A stretch of DNA of 64,000 bases. Source: Sphingomonas sanxanigenens DSM 19645 = NX02. GTDB lineage: Bacteria > Pseudomonadota > Alphaproteobacteria > Sphingomonadales > Sphingomonadaceae. Under the pieces are notes generated by a model. It saw nothing but the letters and a program-made list of their open reading frames with translations, ran no database searches and was not told the origin of the DNA. The stretch is from positions 3,218,520 to 3,282,519 of the forward strand of contig NZ_CP006644.1 in assembly GCF_000512205.2 (NCBI RefSeq), in the 5' to 3' direction. The position numbers were made by a program, and so were the translations under genes. Below, in pieces: positions 34,690-43,498 of this stretch (positions are counted from its first letter, which is position 1; each line of letters begins with the position of its first letter).

Positions 34690-37664
34690 CCATGACCGGC
34701 AACGTTCACCGCCTCGAAACCGGCGGCCTCGTCGATCGCTCGGCGCCCCTCTCCTTCCGCTTCGACGGCAAGGCGATGACCGGCTTCGAGGGCGATACGC
34801 TCGCCTCCGCGCTGGTCGCCAACGGCGTCCGCCTTGTCGGCCGTTCGTTCAAATATCACCGGCCACGCGGCATCCTGACGGCGGGCAGCGAGGAACCCAA
34901 CGCGCTCGTCACATTGCGCGGGGGCGCCCATGCCGAACCCAACAGCCGCGCGACCACGATCAGCCTGTTCGACGGGCTGGAGGCGACCAGCCAGAACCGC
35001 TGGCCGAACCTGTCGTTCGACCTGCTGGCGGTGAACCAGCTGGCGGCGCCGCTGTTCGTCGCCGGCTTCTACTACAAGACCTTCATGTGGCCGGCGGCAT
35101 TCTGGGAAAAGCTCTACGAGCCGCTGATCCGCCGCGCGGCGGGGCTCGGCGCGCTTTCCGGCCTGCCCGATCCCGACCATTATGATCGCGGCCATGGCTT
35201 CTGCGACCTGCTCGTCATCGGCGGCGGACCCGCTGGCCTCGCCGCGGCGCTGACCGCCGGGCGTGCCGGGCTGCGCGTAATCGTGGCGGACGAGGATGCG
35301 CGGACCGGCGGCAGGCTGCTTGCCGAGCGCCACGAGGTGGATGGCCTGCCCGGCGCGCTTTGGGCTGAACAGGCGACTGCCGAACTCGCCGCGCTGCCCA
35401 ACGTTCGCATCCTGCTGCGCACCACCGTGTTCGGCGTGTTCGACGGCGGTGAATATGGCGCTGTCGAGCGCGTGTCCGACCATCTTGCGGCGCCGCTGCC
35501 CGGCCAGCCCCGCCAGCGGCTGTGGAAGATCGTCGCCAGGCGCGCGATCCTCGCCAGCGGCGCGATCGAACGGCCGATCATCTTCGGCGGCAACGACCGC
35601 CCCGGCGTGATGATGGCCTCGGCCGCCGCGACCTATGTCAACCGCTTCGCCGCCGCGCCCGGCAGGCGCGGCATCATCTTCACCACCAGCGACAGCGGCT
35701 GGACCGCCGCCGCCGACCTGATCGCCGCGGGCGTCGAGCTTGCCGCGATCGTCGATGCGCGCCCCGGCCCGATCGCGATGCCCGATGCGGTGCGCAGGGC
35801 TGGCGTGCCCGTCTTCGCCGGCGCGGTCGTCGAGGATGTCACTGGCCGGACGATGCGCGGCGCTGCGATCCGCGACGCCGAGGGTCGGCAGCATCGCATC
35901 AAGGCCGACTTCCTCGGCATGGCGGGCGGCTGGAACCCATCGATCGGCATCGGCACCAACATGGGCGCCAGGCCCGTCTGGGCGCCCGAGATCGACAGCT
36001 TCCTGCTCGACAAGGCGCCGCCGGGGATGCGCGCCGCGGGCGCGGCTGCGGGCCATTTCGGCCTGCCCGAAGCATTGCGCGACGGCGCCGAGACGGCCGC
36101 TGCGATCGTCGAGGATAGCGGGCGCTCGCGTCCCGCGCTGCCGCCGCTCACCACCAGCGCCGATCCGGCGGGCGCGCGGCCCTGCTGGCACGTCGCGACG
36201 CGCCGCACCAAGGCGTTCGTCGACTTCCAGCACGACGTCACCGACAGCGACATCGGGCTGGCGGCGCGCGAGGGCTTCGTCTCGATCGAGCATCTCAAGC
36301 GCTACACCACGCTCGGCATGGCGACCGACCAGGGCAAGACCAGCCAGTTGAACGGCCACGCGCTGCTCGCCGCCGCCACCGGCAAGTCGATCGCCGAGGC
36401 CGGCACCATCGCCTCGCGCCCGCCCTATCTGCCGGTCGCGATCGGCGTGCTCGCCGGCCATCACCGCGGCACCGACTTCCGCCCCGAACGCCGTACGCCC
36501 TCGCACGACTGGGCGGCCGGCCAGGGCGCGACCTTCGTCGACGTCGGCCTGTGGAAGCGCGCGCAATGGTATGCACGCGCCGGCGAGACCGACTGGCTGC
36601 AGAGCGTCGACCGCGAGGTCAGCGCGACGCGGGGCGGCGTCGGCATCTGCGACGTCTCGACATTGGGCAAGATCGACGTGATGGGCCCGGATGCGGCGGT
36701 GCTGCTCGACCGGCTCTACATCAACATGATGTCGACATTGAAGGTGGGGCGCGCCCGCTATGGCGTGATGCTGCGCGACGACGGCATCGTCTTCGACGAC
36801 GGCACCGCGACCCGCTTCGCCCCCGACCATTTCTTCGTCACCACCACCACCGTCAATGCGGCGCGTGTGATGCAGCATATCGACCATGCCCGGCAGGTGC
36901 TGTGGCCGGAGCTTGACGTGCAGGCGACTTCGGTCACCGAAAATTGGGGCACCTATTCGGTCGCTGGCCCGCGCGCGCGCGCGCTGCTGCAGGCCGCCTT
37001 CCCCGATCTGCCGCTTGACGATGCGGCGCTGCCCTATATGGGCGCCGCGAAGTTCCGCTGGAACGGCGTACCGGCACGGATCTACCGCCTCTCCTTCTCG
37101 GGCGAGCTCGCCTATGAGGTCAGCGTGCCCGCGCGCCACGCCGATGCGCTGCTGCGCCATCTGTTCGCGGTCGGTGCAGCGTTCGACCTCACCCCCTATG
37201 GCACCGAGGCGCTGGGCGTGATGCGCATCGAGAAGGGCCATGTCGCGGGCAACGAGCTCAACGGCCAGACCACCGCCGGCGACCTCGGCCTCGGCCGGAT
37301 GATGTCGACCAAGAAGGATTATATCGGCCGCATCATGGCGCAACGGCCCGGGCTGGTCGCACCCGACCGGCCGACATTGGTCGGGCTCAAGCCCGTAGAC
37401 CGCGCGAAGCGGCTGCGCGCCGGCGCGCATCTGCTGCCGACCACTGCCACCGGCCGCACCGCCGCAGACGATCAGGGCTTCGTCACCTCGGTCTGCCATT
37501 CGCCGACGCTCGGCCACTGGATCGGCCTCGCCCTGCTCGTGCACGGCCCCGAGCGCCATGGCGAGCGCATCATCATCCACGATCCGGTGCGCGACGGCGA
37601 TCTCGAGGCCGAGATCTGCCCGCCGGTCTTCGTCGATCCGGAAGGAGCACGGCTGCATGGCTGA
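34686..37664 (+). CDS. mgdC: N-methylglutamate dehydrogenase subunit C (SoxA-like)
   Basis: A 992-residue large subunit with three parts. A ferredoxin-like N-terminal domain (about 20-110: SFRFDGKAMTGFEGDTLASA) comes first, then an NAD/FAD-type Rossmann domain beginning near residue 175 (LLVIGGGPAGLAAALTAGRA). The C-terminal GcvT domain (about 600-985: GVGICDVSTLGKIDVMGPDA, LSFSGELAYEVSV) binds tetrahydrofolate. This is the normal architecture and size of sarcosine oxidase alpha and MgdC. It overlaps both mgdB (4 bases) and mgdD (8 bases), indicating tight translational coupling. Confidence 0.93.
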   Translation: MTMTGNVHRLETGGLVDRSAPLSFRFDGKAMTGFEGDTLASALVANGVRLVGRSFKYHRPRGILTAGSEEPNALVTLRGGAHAEPNSRATTISLFDGLEATSQNRWPNLSFDLLAVNQLAAPLFVAGFYYKTFMWPAAFWEKLYEPLIRRAAGLGALSGLPDPDHYDRGHGFCDLLVIGGGPAGLAAALTAGRAGLRVIVADEDARTGGRLLAERHEVDGLPGALWAEQATAELAALPNVRILLRTTVFGVFDGGEYGAVERVSDHLAAPLPGQPRQRLWKIVARRAILASGAIERPIIFGGNDRPGVMMASAAATYVNRFAAAPGRRGIIFTTSDSGWTAAADLIAAGVELAAIVDARPGPIAMPDAVRRAGVPVFAGAVVEDVTGRTMRGAAIRDAEGRQHRIKADFLGMAGGWNPSIGIGTNMGARPVWAPEIDSFLLDKAPPGMRAAGAAAGHFGLPEALRDGAETAAAIVEDSGRSRPALPPLTTSADPAGARPCWHVATRRTKAFVDFQHDVTDSDIGLAAREGFVSIEHLKRYTTLGMATDQGKTSQLNGHALLAAATGKSIAEAGTIASRPPYLPVAIGVLAGHHRGTDFRPERRTPSHDWAAGQGATFVDVGLWKRAQWYARAGETDWLQSVDREVSATRGGVGICDVSTLGKIDVMGPDAAVLLDRLYINMMSTLKVGRARYGVMLRDDGIVFDDGTATRFAPDHFFVTTTTVNAARVMQHIDHARQVLWPELDVQATSVTENWGTYSVAGPRARALLQAAFPDLPLDDAALPYMGAAKFRWNGVPARIYRLSFSGELAYEVSVPARHADALLRHLFAVGAAFDLTPYGTEALGVMRIEKGHVAGNELNGQTTAGDLGLGRMMSTKKDYIGRIMAQRPGLVAPDRPTLVGLKPVDRAKRLRAGAHLLPTTATGRTAADDQGFVTSVCHSPTLGHWIGLALLVHGPERHGERIIIHDPVRDGDLEAEICPPVFVDPEGARLHG

Positions 37665-38160
37665 CTGGTTGGACATCAGCGAGCGCGATGCCGTGTCGCT
37701 CGCCAGCGTGATGGCCCGCAAGGGTGTCGACGCGGTGCGGATCGGGGGAGCCTTGGGGGTCGATGCTCCCACACGCCCGGCCTTCGTTTCGGGCGCCGCC
37801 ATCGGGCTGATCGGCAGCGGCCGCGGCACCTGGCTGGCGATCGGCGAGACCGACGCGCCGGACTGGGCGGAGGACGTCGCCGAGACGCTTGCCGGACTCG
37901 CCTCGGTCAGCGACCAGTCGAGCGGCTATGTCGTCGTCCGGCTGGCGGGCGTCGATGCGCGCCGCCTGCTCCAGCGCGGCATGCCGATCGACCTCCATCC
38001 CGATGCCTTCGGCGCCGGATCCGCCGTCACCACGGTGATCGCCCATATCGGCGTGATCGTCTGGCAGGTGGACGACCGGCCGACCTACGACCTTGCCGTT
38101 TTCCGCAGCTTCCGGAACAGCCTGATCCGATGGATCGAAACCACCGCGGCCGCACTCTAA
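37657..38160 (+). CDS. mgdD: N-methylglutamate dehydrogenase subunit D (SoxG-like)
   Basis: A 167-residue gamma-type subunit of the sarcosine-oxidase-like complex ([50 protein letters not shown]). The family is weakly conserved but the size and terminal position in the operon fit. The ATG at 37657 has GGAAGGAG 11 bases upstream and lies inside the end of mgdC. It completes the four-subunit enzyme. Confidence 0.88.
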   Translation: MADWLDISERDAVSLASVMARKGVDAVRIGGALGVDAPTRPAFVSGAAIGLIGSGRGTWLAIGETDAPDWAEDVAETLAGLASVSDQSSGYVVVRLAGVDARRLLQRGMPIDLHPDAFGAGSAVTTVIAHIGVIVWQVDDRPTYDLAVFRSFRNSLIRWIETTAAAL

Positions 38161-38176
38161 CCCGAACCAACAGGGC

Positions 38177-39046
38177 ATGACCTCGATGAACCCAATTTCC
38201 TGCCTGCTCGCGCTTTCCTGCCCGAACCAGCCCGGCATCGTCGCCAAGGTCTCGACCGAGCTGTTCAACCATGGCGGCAACATCACCGAGGCGCATCAGT
38301 TCGACGACCCCGAAACCGGCCGCTTCTTCACCCGCATCGTCTTCACCTTGCCCGATGCAGCGGCGGTGGAAACGGTGAGGGCCGCCTTCACCCCGATCGC
38401 CGAGCATTATGGCATGGACTGGGTGCTCCGCCCGGCCGACCAGAACCTCAAGGTGCTGATCCTCGCCTCCAAGTTCGACCATTGCCTGGTCGACCTGCTG
38501 TATCGCCACCGTATCGGCGAACTGGCGATGGACGTGGTCGGCATCGTCTCCAACCATCCGCGCTCCACCTATGCCAGCAGTGATTTCGGCGATGTGCCCT
38601 TCCATCACCTGCCGATCACCAAGGATAGCAAGCCGCAGCAGGAGGCCCAGATCAAGGCGATGGTCGATGAGACCGGCGCCGATCTCATCATCCTCGCGCG
38701 CTACATGCAGATCCTGTCGGACGATCTGGCGGGCTTCCTCTCGGGCCGCTGCATCAACATCCATCACAGCTTCCTGCCCGGCTTCAAGGGCGCCAAGCCC
38801 TACCATCAGGCGCATGGCCGCGGCGTGAAGCTGATCGGCGCGACCGCGCACTATGTGACCGCCGACCTCGACGAGGGCCCGATCATCGAGCAGGACGTGG
38901 AGCGCATCAGCCACCACGAAACGCCCGAGGATCTCGTCCGCAAGGGTCGCGACATCGAACGGCGCGTGCTCGCCCGCGCCGTATCCTTCCACCTCAGCGG
39001 TCGCGCCTTCATGAACGGCCACAAGACCGTCGTCTTCCCGGATTGA
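38177..39046 (+). CDS. purU: formyltetrahydrofolate deformylase
   Basis: A 289-residue enzyme that hydrolyses 10-formyl-tetrahydrofolate to formate. An N-terminal ACT domain (about 5-85: [17 protein letters not shown]) precedes the formyltransferase-fold domain with [31 protein letters not shown] (His and nearby Asp catalytic region) and [17 protein letters not shown]. In methylamine-degrading clusters it recycles tetrahydrofolate after C1 transfer by Tdm, DmmD and Mgd. It lies 16 bases after mgdD, in the same operon. Confidence 0.93.
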   Translation: MTSMNPISCLLALSCPNQPGIVAKVSTELFNHGGNITEAHQFDDPETGRFFTRIVFTLPDAAAVETVRAAFTPIAEHYGMDWVLRPADQNLKVLILASKFDHCLVDLLYRHRIGELAMDVVGIVSNHPRSTYASSDFGDVPFHHLPITKDSKPQQEAQIKAMVDETGADLIILARYMQILSDDLAGFLSGRCINIHHSFLPGFKGAKPYHQAHGRGVKLIGATAHYVTADLDEGPIIEQDVERISHHETPEDLVRKGRDIERRVLARAVSFHLSGRAFMNGHKTVVFPD

Positions 39047-39053
39047 GCCGATC

Positions 39054-39914
39054 ATGACCACGATCATCGATGGCAAGGCGGCCGCCGCGGCGCTGCGGCT
39101 GCGGGTGGCGGACGAGACCGCCGCGCTGAAGCAGGCCGGCATCACCCCCGGCCTCGCGGTGGTGCTGGTCGGCGAGGATCCGGCCAGCCAGGTCTATGTC
39201 CGCTCCAAGGCGCGGATGACGGTCGAGGTCGGCATGGCCTCGTTCGAACACAAGCTGCCGGTGGACACCAGCGAAGCGGAGCTGCTCGCGCTGGTCGCCA
39301 TGCTCAACGCCGATGATGCGGTCGACGGCATCCTCGTCCAGTTGCCGCTGCCCGCGCAGATCGACAGCGACAAGGTGCTGCGCGCGATCGATCCCGCCAA
39401 GGACGTCGACGGCTTCCACCCGATCAATGTCGGGCTGGTCGCCACGGGCAGCGGCGGCATCGCCCCCTGCACGCCCTATGGCGCGATGCTGCTGATCCAG
39501 TCGGTCCAGCCCAGGCTGGACGGGCTGCACGCGGTGATCGTCGGCCGGTCCAACATCGTCGGCAAGCCGATGGCGCAATTGCTGCTGCAGCAGAACTGCA
39601 CTGTGACGATCGCCCATTCGCGCACCCGCGACCTGCCCGATGTCGTGCGCGGCGCGGACATCGTCGTGGCGGCGGTCGGCCGCCCCGAGATGATCCGCGG
39701 CGACTGGATCAAGCCCGGCGCGATCGTGATCGACGTCGGCATCAACCGCATCGCCACCGACGACGGCAAGTCCCGCCTCGTCGGCGACGTCGCCTATGCC
39801 GAGGCCGCGGCGCAGGCCGAGGCGATCACCCCGGTGCCCGGCGGCGTCGGCCCGATGACGATCGCCTGCCTGCTGCGCAACACGGTGGAAGCGGCGCGCC
39901 AGCGCCGCGCCTGA
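39054..39914 (+). CDS. folD: methylenetetrahydrofolate dehydrogenase / cyclohydrolase
   Basis: A 286-residue bifunctional enzyme that converts 5,10-methylene- to 10-formyl-tetrahydrofolate with NADP. Key motifs are [12 protein letters not shown] (with the catalytic Lys), [28 protein letters not shown] (NADP site) and [15 protein letters not shown]. It lies 7 bases after purU and supplies its substrate, which completes the route from amine methyl groups to formate. It may be a second, pathway-dedicated copy beside a housekeeping folD elsewhere. Confidence 0.95.
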   Translation: MTTIIDGKAAAAALRLRVADETAALKQAGITPGLAVVLVGEDPASQVYVRSKARMTVEVGMASFEHKLPVDTSEAELLALVAMLNADDAVDGILVQLPLPAQIDSDKVLRAIDPAKDVDGFHPINVGLVATGSGGIAPCTPYGAMLLIQSVQPRLDGLHAVIVGRSNIVGKPMAQLLLQQNCTVTIAHSRTRDLPDVVRGADIVVAAVGRPEMIRGDWIKPGAIVIDVGINRIATDDGKSRLVGDVAYAEAAAQAEAITPVPGGVGPMTIACLLRNTVEAARQRRA

Positions 39915-39919
39915 CCGCC

Positions 39920-40285
39920 ATGATGGCGGCGGCGCCCGGCCGGATGCTGCTGTTCGTCCGCGGGCTGGAGGTGGCCGCCTCCGTCGGCATCTATCCGGAC
40001 GAGCGCCGCGCGCGGCAGACCCTGCTGGTCGACGCCGAGCTGGAGGTCGATCCGCCCCGCGCCGATACGATCGGCGAGACGGTGGATTACGACCTCGTGC
40101 CGCGCACGGTGGAGCGGCTGCTGGCGGCGCAGCATTACGACCTGGTCGAGATCATCGCGATGACGCTGGCGGATGCGCTTCTGGAGGACCGGCGCGTGCA
40201 TCGCGTGCGGGTGTGCCTGACCAAGCCGGGGGCGATGCCGGGAGACGCGGTGGCGGGTGCGGTGTGGCGTGCGGGGCGGGAGTGA
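39920..40285 (+). CDS. folB: dihydroneopterin aldolase-like protein
   Basis: A 121-residue FolB-fold protein. GLEVAASVGIYPDERRARQ contains the conserved Glu region and VCLTKPGAMPGD the conserved Lys. It would cleave dihydroneopterin in folate synthesis, giving extra tetrahydrofolate carrier for the C1 pathway. It is the last gene of the mgd-purU-folD-folB operon, 5 bases after folD. An IS110 element follows 50 bases downstream, so this operon may once have continued. Confidence 0.88.
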   Translation: MMAAAPGRMLLFVRGLEVAASVGIYPDERRARQTLLVDAELEVDPPRADTIGETVDYDLVPRTVERLLAAQHYDLVEIIAMTLADALLEDRRVHRVRVCLTKPGAMPGDAVAGAVWRAGRE

Positions 40286-40348
40286 TTGCCGCCTTGGTTT
40301 CCACCTTCACCGTTCGTCCCGAGCGCAGTCGAGCATCTGTCTTCCAGG

Positions 40349-41335
40349 TCAAGCGGGTTTGGGCGCCCACACGCGATTTTTGGTGATGAGGGTGTTGGCA
40401 AGCGCGACGAGTTTTCGTGCGACGGCGATGAGGGCGAGCTTTGGAGCTTTTCCGCGCGCGAGAAGGCCATCGTAGAAGCGCTTCAAGTCGGGGTTGCGGC
40501 GGCTGGCGACGAGCGCGGCCATGTAGAGGGTGGATCTGAGCTCGGCGCGTCCGCCGCGTATGGATCGCTTGCCGCGCATGCCGCCGCTGTCGCGGGCGAA
40601 GGGCGCGAGGCCGACGAGGGCTGCGGCCTGCTTGTTGGTAATGCGGCCGAGTTCGTGGAGGTATGAGAGGAAGGCCTGGGTGCTGATGGGGCCGATGGCG
40701 GGGATGGATCGCAGGATTTTGGCTTTGCGCGTCATCTCGGCATCAGCCTTGATCAGTTCCTCGATCTTCACCTCGATGCGATCGATATGCGTGGCGATCG
40801 AGCTCAGCCTTCTTTTATGTTCGCTCTTGAGGAAGCTGCCCTGCGTGACGCTGAGCCTGTTGCGCAGCGCGGTCTGTTCGGCGAGCGCCGCGGTGCGGGC
40901 GCTGACGAGTTCCTGAAGCTCCTCCTGCCGCCGGCTCACCGGCTCGGATGCCGAGAGGCCGAAGCGATCGGCCATCAATGCCAGCATGGCGGCATCGATC
41001 GCATCGGTCTTGGCGAGTTTGCCGGCAGCCTCGGCGAACAGCCTGGCCCTCAGCGGATTGACGAGCGCCACCGGCAGTCCGGCATCATGCAGATGGCGTT
41101 GGACGTCCCGATGATAGCGCGACGTCGGCTCCATCAGCACCAGCTTCACCGCGAACCGGCCGAGCACCTCGACCAGGCGGTCATGCCCGGCACTGTCGTT
41201 GCTCACCCGCAGCTGCTCGCCCACCGGGTGAATGTGGATGTCCAAATTGGCCTTGCTCACATCGACGCCGACATGGACCTCCGGCAGCGACTTGTCCTCG
41301 ACCTTTCCTTGCATACGGGACTTGCTCCCCTTCAT
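40349..41335 (-). CDS. IS110-family transposase
   Basis: A 328-residue recombinase. The N-terminal RuvC-like DEDD domain has EVHVGVDVSKANLDIHI (first Asp), KLVLMEPTSRYH (Glu) and AKTDAIDAAMLALMADR (last Asp residues). A coiled-coil linker (about 140-200) leads to the C-terminal Transposase_20 domain with SIPAIGPISTQAFLSYL and GKRSIRGGRAELRSTLYMAA, which carries the serine region. The frame is intact. IS110 recombinases are guided by an RNA encoded in the element, and the 5' non-coding part here is the right size for it. Confidence 0.95.
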   Translation of the reverse strand: MKGSKSRMQGKVEDKSLPEVHVGVDVSKANLDIHIHPVGEQLRVSNDSAGHDRLVEVLGRFAVKLVLMEPTSRYHRDVQRHLHDAGLPVALVNPLRARLFAEAAGKLAKTDAIDAAMLALMADRFGLSASEPVSRRQEELQELVSARTAALAEQTALRNRLSVTQGSFLKSEHKRRLSSIATHIDRIEVKIEELIKADAEMTRKAKILRSIPAIGPISTQAFLSYLHELGRITNKQAAALVGLAPFARDSGGMRGKRSIRGGRAELRSTLYMAALVASRRNPDLKRFYDGLLARGKAPKLALIAVARKLVALANTLITKNRVWAPKPA

Positions 41336-41513
41336 CTGTTCAGGCCAGACTTGAAGGGACGGACGGACCGATCTCGACTACGGCTCGAACCAAGGGACAC
41401 TCGGTCCCGTCCGTCCGACCGCCGGGGGTGGCCACCCCCGGCGGTCGCCCTTCTGGACTACCAGATCGGGCTGACCGCAAGATGCAAGGGACATTGGGTT
41501 CGCGCTGAAAATC
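41336..41513 (-). ncRNA. putative bridge RNA of the IS110 element
   Basis: The non-coding end 5' of the transposase contains a perfect 32-base palindrome at 41416-41447. An outer pair of GGACGGACGG and CCGTCCGTCC-like stretches (about 41357-41370 and 41405-41416) also suggests a multi-hairpin RNA. Known IS110 elements encode their bridge RNA in this position. The guide loops cannot be defined by eye. Confidence 0.35.
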
Positions 41514-41599
41514 TGGTGTGTGTGACTCGTCCCTCGACGTCGCTCGGGACGAACGGAGGTTAGAGGCGGTCCCCTTGCGAGACCGCCCCAGACCGCCAC

Positions 41600-42733
41600 T
41601 CACCCCTTCGCCGTGCGCTTCAGCTTCTTCGGATCATCGAACGGCAGTTCCGCCGCCACCGCCTTCGCGGTCAGTTCCGCGCCGCGCAGGTCCAGCACCG
41701 TGCCCGGCACCGCCTTGTCGACATCCAGCCGCGCGATGCCAAGCGAGCGGCCGGTGAGGGTGGAGACCATGCCCTGCGTCACCACGCCGACCTGCCTGTC
41801 GCCGTCGAACAGCGGATCGCCATTGCCCGCCGGCTTGTCCGATTCCAGCTCGATGCCGAAGATCTTGAAGCGCTCCCTGCCCTTGGCGCGGTAATGCGCC
41901 TCGGCACCGCGGAAGCCGGTCTTGCCGGGGCTCACCGTGAAGTCGAGGCCCAGTTCCCACAGGGTGTCGCCCTGCGGCCCCTGCGGGAAGGGATAGACCT
42001 GCGAATTGTCGAACGGGAAGAACAGCAAATAGCTTTCCACCCGCAGCGCATCGAGCGCGCAGAAGGCGGCGGGAACGATGCCCATCTCCTTGCCCTCCGC
42101 AACGATCTGATCCCAAATCGCGACGACGTCGCGCCCGCGGGAAAAAATCTCATAGCCGCGCTCGCCGGTATAGCCGGTGCGCGAGATCATCACCGGCTTG
42201 CCGAACAAGGTCGTCGAGACATGGCCGAAATAGGCGAGGTCGCGGATGCCAGGCACATGCCGGGCGAGATAGTCGACCGCGAGCGGGCCCTGCAGCGAGA
42301 TGTCGTGGAGGTCGTCGTCGAACAGCAGCGCGGCGTTGCGGCCGACCACCGCGGGGGCAAGCACATCATGCGCGCTGCCGCCGCCATGGACGACGAACCA
42401 GTCGTTCGGCCCCTTGCGATAGAGGATGCCGTCGTCGATGAAGGTGCCTTCCTCGCTCAGGAAGCAGCAATAGGCGGACCGCCCCGGCATGATCTTCTCG
42501 GCATTGCGCGTCGTCGCATGATCGAGGATCGCCGTGGCGTGCGGGCCGGTCAGGTGGAGCTTGCGCAGGCCCGAAACGTCCATCAACCCCGCGCGCGTGC
42601 GGATCGCGACATGGTCTTCGGACGGATCATGATCATAGAACCAGGCGGTCGGCATCCCGATCCAGTCTTCGAGGTTCGAACCGAGCGCGCGGTGCCGCTC
42701 TGCAAGGGCGGTGGTTCGCCAGGAATTCGTCAT
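41600..42733 (-). CDS. dmmD: GcvT-family protein of the dimethylamine monooxygenase cluster (DmmD-like)
   Basis: A 377-residue tetrahydrofolate-dependent aminomethyltransferase-fold protein (LMDVSGLRKLHLTGPHA, MISRTGYTGERGYEIFSRGR, LDALRVESYLLFFPFDN). It probably captures the formaldehyde released when dimethylamine is demethylated. ATG 42733 (MTNSWRTTALAERHRALGSN) is chosen because homologues of this type start there; the upstream in-frame extension has no family features. It is divergent from dmmABC, whereas published clusters read dmmDABC in one direction. The gene letter follows that naming as I recall it. Confidence 0.82.
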   Translation of the reverse strand: MTNSWRTTALAERHRALGSNLEDWIGMPTAWFYDHDPSEDHVAIRTRAGLMDVSGLRKLHLTGPHATAILDHATTRNAEKIMPGRSAYCCFLSEEGTFIDDGILYRKGPNDWFVVHGGGSAHDVLAPAVVGRNAALLFDDDLHDISLQGPLAVDYLARHVPGIRDLAYFGHVSTTLFGKPVMISRTGYTGERGYEIFSRGRDVVAIWDQIVAEGKEMGIVPAAFCALDALRVESYLLFFPFDNSQVYPFPQGPQGDTLWELGLDFTVSPGKTGFRGAEAHYRAKGRERFKIFGIELESDKPAGNGDPLFDGDRQVGVVTQGMVSTLTGRSLGIARLDVDKAVPGTVLDLRGAELTAKAVAAELPFDDPKKLKRTAKG

Positions 42734-42858
42734 CGTCGGCCTTCTTGCTGGAGTTTCGACCATGATCCACACCGCGGACAAGCAGGGCGCAAGCTCGTTC
42801 GGGCGGATTCGGTCATCGCGAACATCGTGCATCAATCGATCACTCATTGACAAACTTT

Positions 42859-42875
42859 TTTCTTGATAGGAAAGT
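42859..42875. promoter_or_regulatory. candidate operator, dmmD-dmmA intergenic
   Basis: TTTCTTGATAGGAAAGT matches TTTCTTNNNRGGAAANT exactly. It is 42 bases upstream of dmmA and 126 upstream of dmmD, where it could control both divergent transcripts. Confidence 0.55.
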
Positions 42876-42916
42876 AATCAAGGATCCGGGTTGGGGAACG
42901 GCGTTGGCGCAAGCCC

Positions 42917-43498
42917 ATGATTGATCAGGGAATCAAGAGCAGGCCGCGCTATGCGCCGCTCGGAATCGACGCCGTTGCGCGTTACACTCTGTTGCTATCG
43001 GACGCGGAGCCGCTTCCGCACGCGGCCTTTGCCGAGGGGATCACTGCATCATCCTTCGACGAGCGCTGGACGATCGCCGGCAACAGCCAGGCGATCCCGG
43101 TGGCCGGCAAGGATGCGCGCGACCAGCGCTTCCGCGCGCAGCAGCACATGCTGACCGCGCTGCGCCATCGGCTGGGCCGCGAAACGATGGGGTTGCGCCT
43201 CCGCGCGATCGGGCGCGAACCCTTCCTGTGGGCGGTCCACGCCGTTGCCGAGGAAGCGGGCATGGGCCCGGAAGAAGTGCGCTTGTTCGCGCATGGCAGC
43301 AGCGCGCGGCGCGTCTATTGCACCCATTGCCGCACGATCATCGACGGCGTCACGACCAACATCGTCGCCTGCTCGGGCTGCGGCGCGCGCCTGTTCGTGC
43401 GCGATCATTTCTCGCGCCGCCTGAATGCTTTCGCCGGGGTGCAGGTCGATGCCGAAGTGCCCGGCGACATTCCCGAGATCGAGACCATCTACCCGTGA
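42917..43498 (+). CDS. dmmA: dimethylamine monooxygenase subunit, DmmA family
   Basis: A 193-residue protein. The N-terminal 125 residues have no motif I can name. The C-terminal part is a zinc-ribbon-like or rubredoxin-like knuckle pair, with C135/C138 in YCTHCRT and C152/C155 in ACSGCGARL, then FVRDHFSRRLNAF. This arrangement fits the DmmA family of the dimethylamine monooxygenase. Its stop overlaps the GTG start of dmmB (GTGA). It has the shared operator 42 bases upstream. Confidence 0.85.
   Translation: MIDQGIKSRPRYAPLGIDAVARYTLLLSDAEPLPHAAFAEGITASSFDERWTIAGNSQAIPVAGKDARDQRFRAQQHMLTALRHRLGRETMGLRLRAIGREPFLWAVHAVAEEAGMGPEEVRLFAHGSSARRVYCTHCRTIIDGVTTNIVACSGCGARLFVRDHFSRRLNAFAGVQVDAEVPGDIPEIETIYP

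Larger units (their letters stand above)
40337..41514 (-). mobile_element. IS110-family element (ends approximate)
   Basis: One transposase gene plus a short 3' flank and about 180 bases of non-coding sequence 5' to it. The ends are set by comparison with the intact repeat at 45553-45674 and by the shared ATCT at both junctions (40335-40338 and 41511-41514), so they could be off by several bases. The family makes no long inverted repeats or clear target duplication, and none is seen. Confidence 0.7.
40310..41556. repeat. REP-like palindrome split by the IS110 element
   Basis: The left arm, CCGTTCGTCCCGAGCGCAGT and on (40310-40333), pairs with a right arm at 41524-41556 that starts GACTCGTCCCTCGACGTCGC. 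The right arm is identical over 33 bases to the right arm of the intact copy at 45642-45674. The insertion therefore sits in or at the loop of a repetitive palindrome. Confidence 0.75.

Noticed and set aside
34593-37829. Open frame of about 1078 codons opposite mgdC
   Set aside because: Shadow of mgdC, whose domains and operon overlaps are clear.
33173-38160. Sarcosine oxidase soxBDAG as the primary call
   Set aside because: The subunits are homologous and sequence alone cannot separate them, but gmaS, mgsABC, tdm and dmm in the same region favour N-methylglutamate dehydrogenase.
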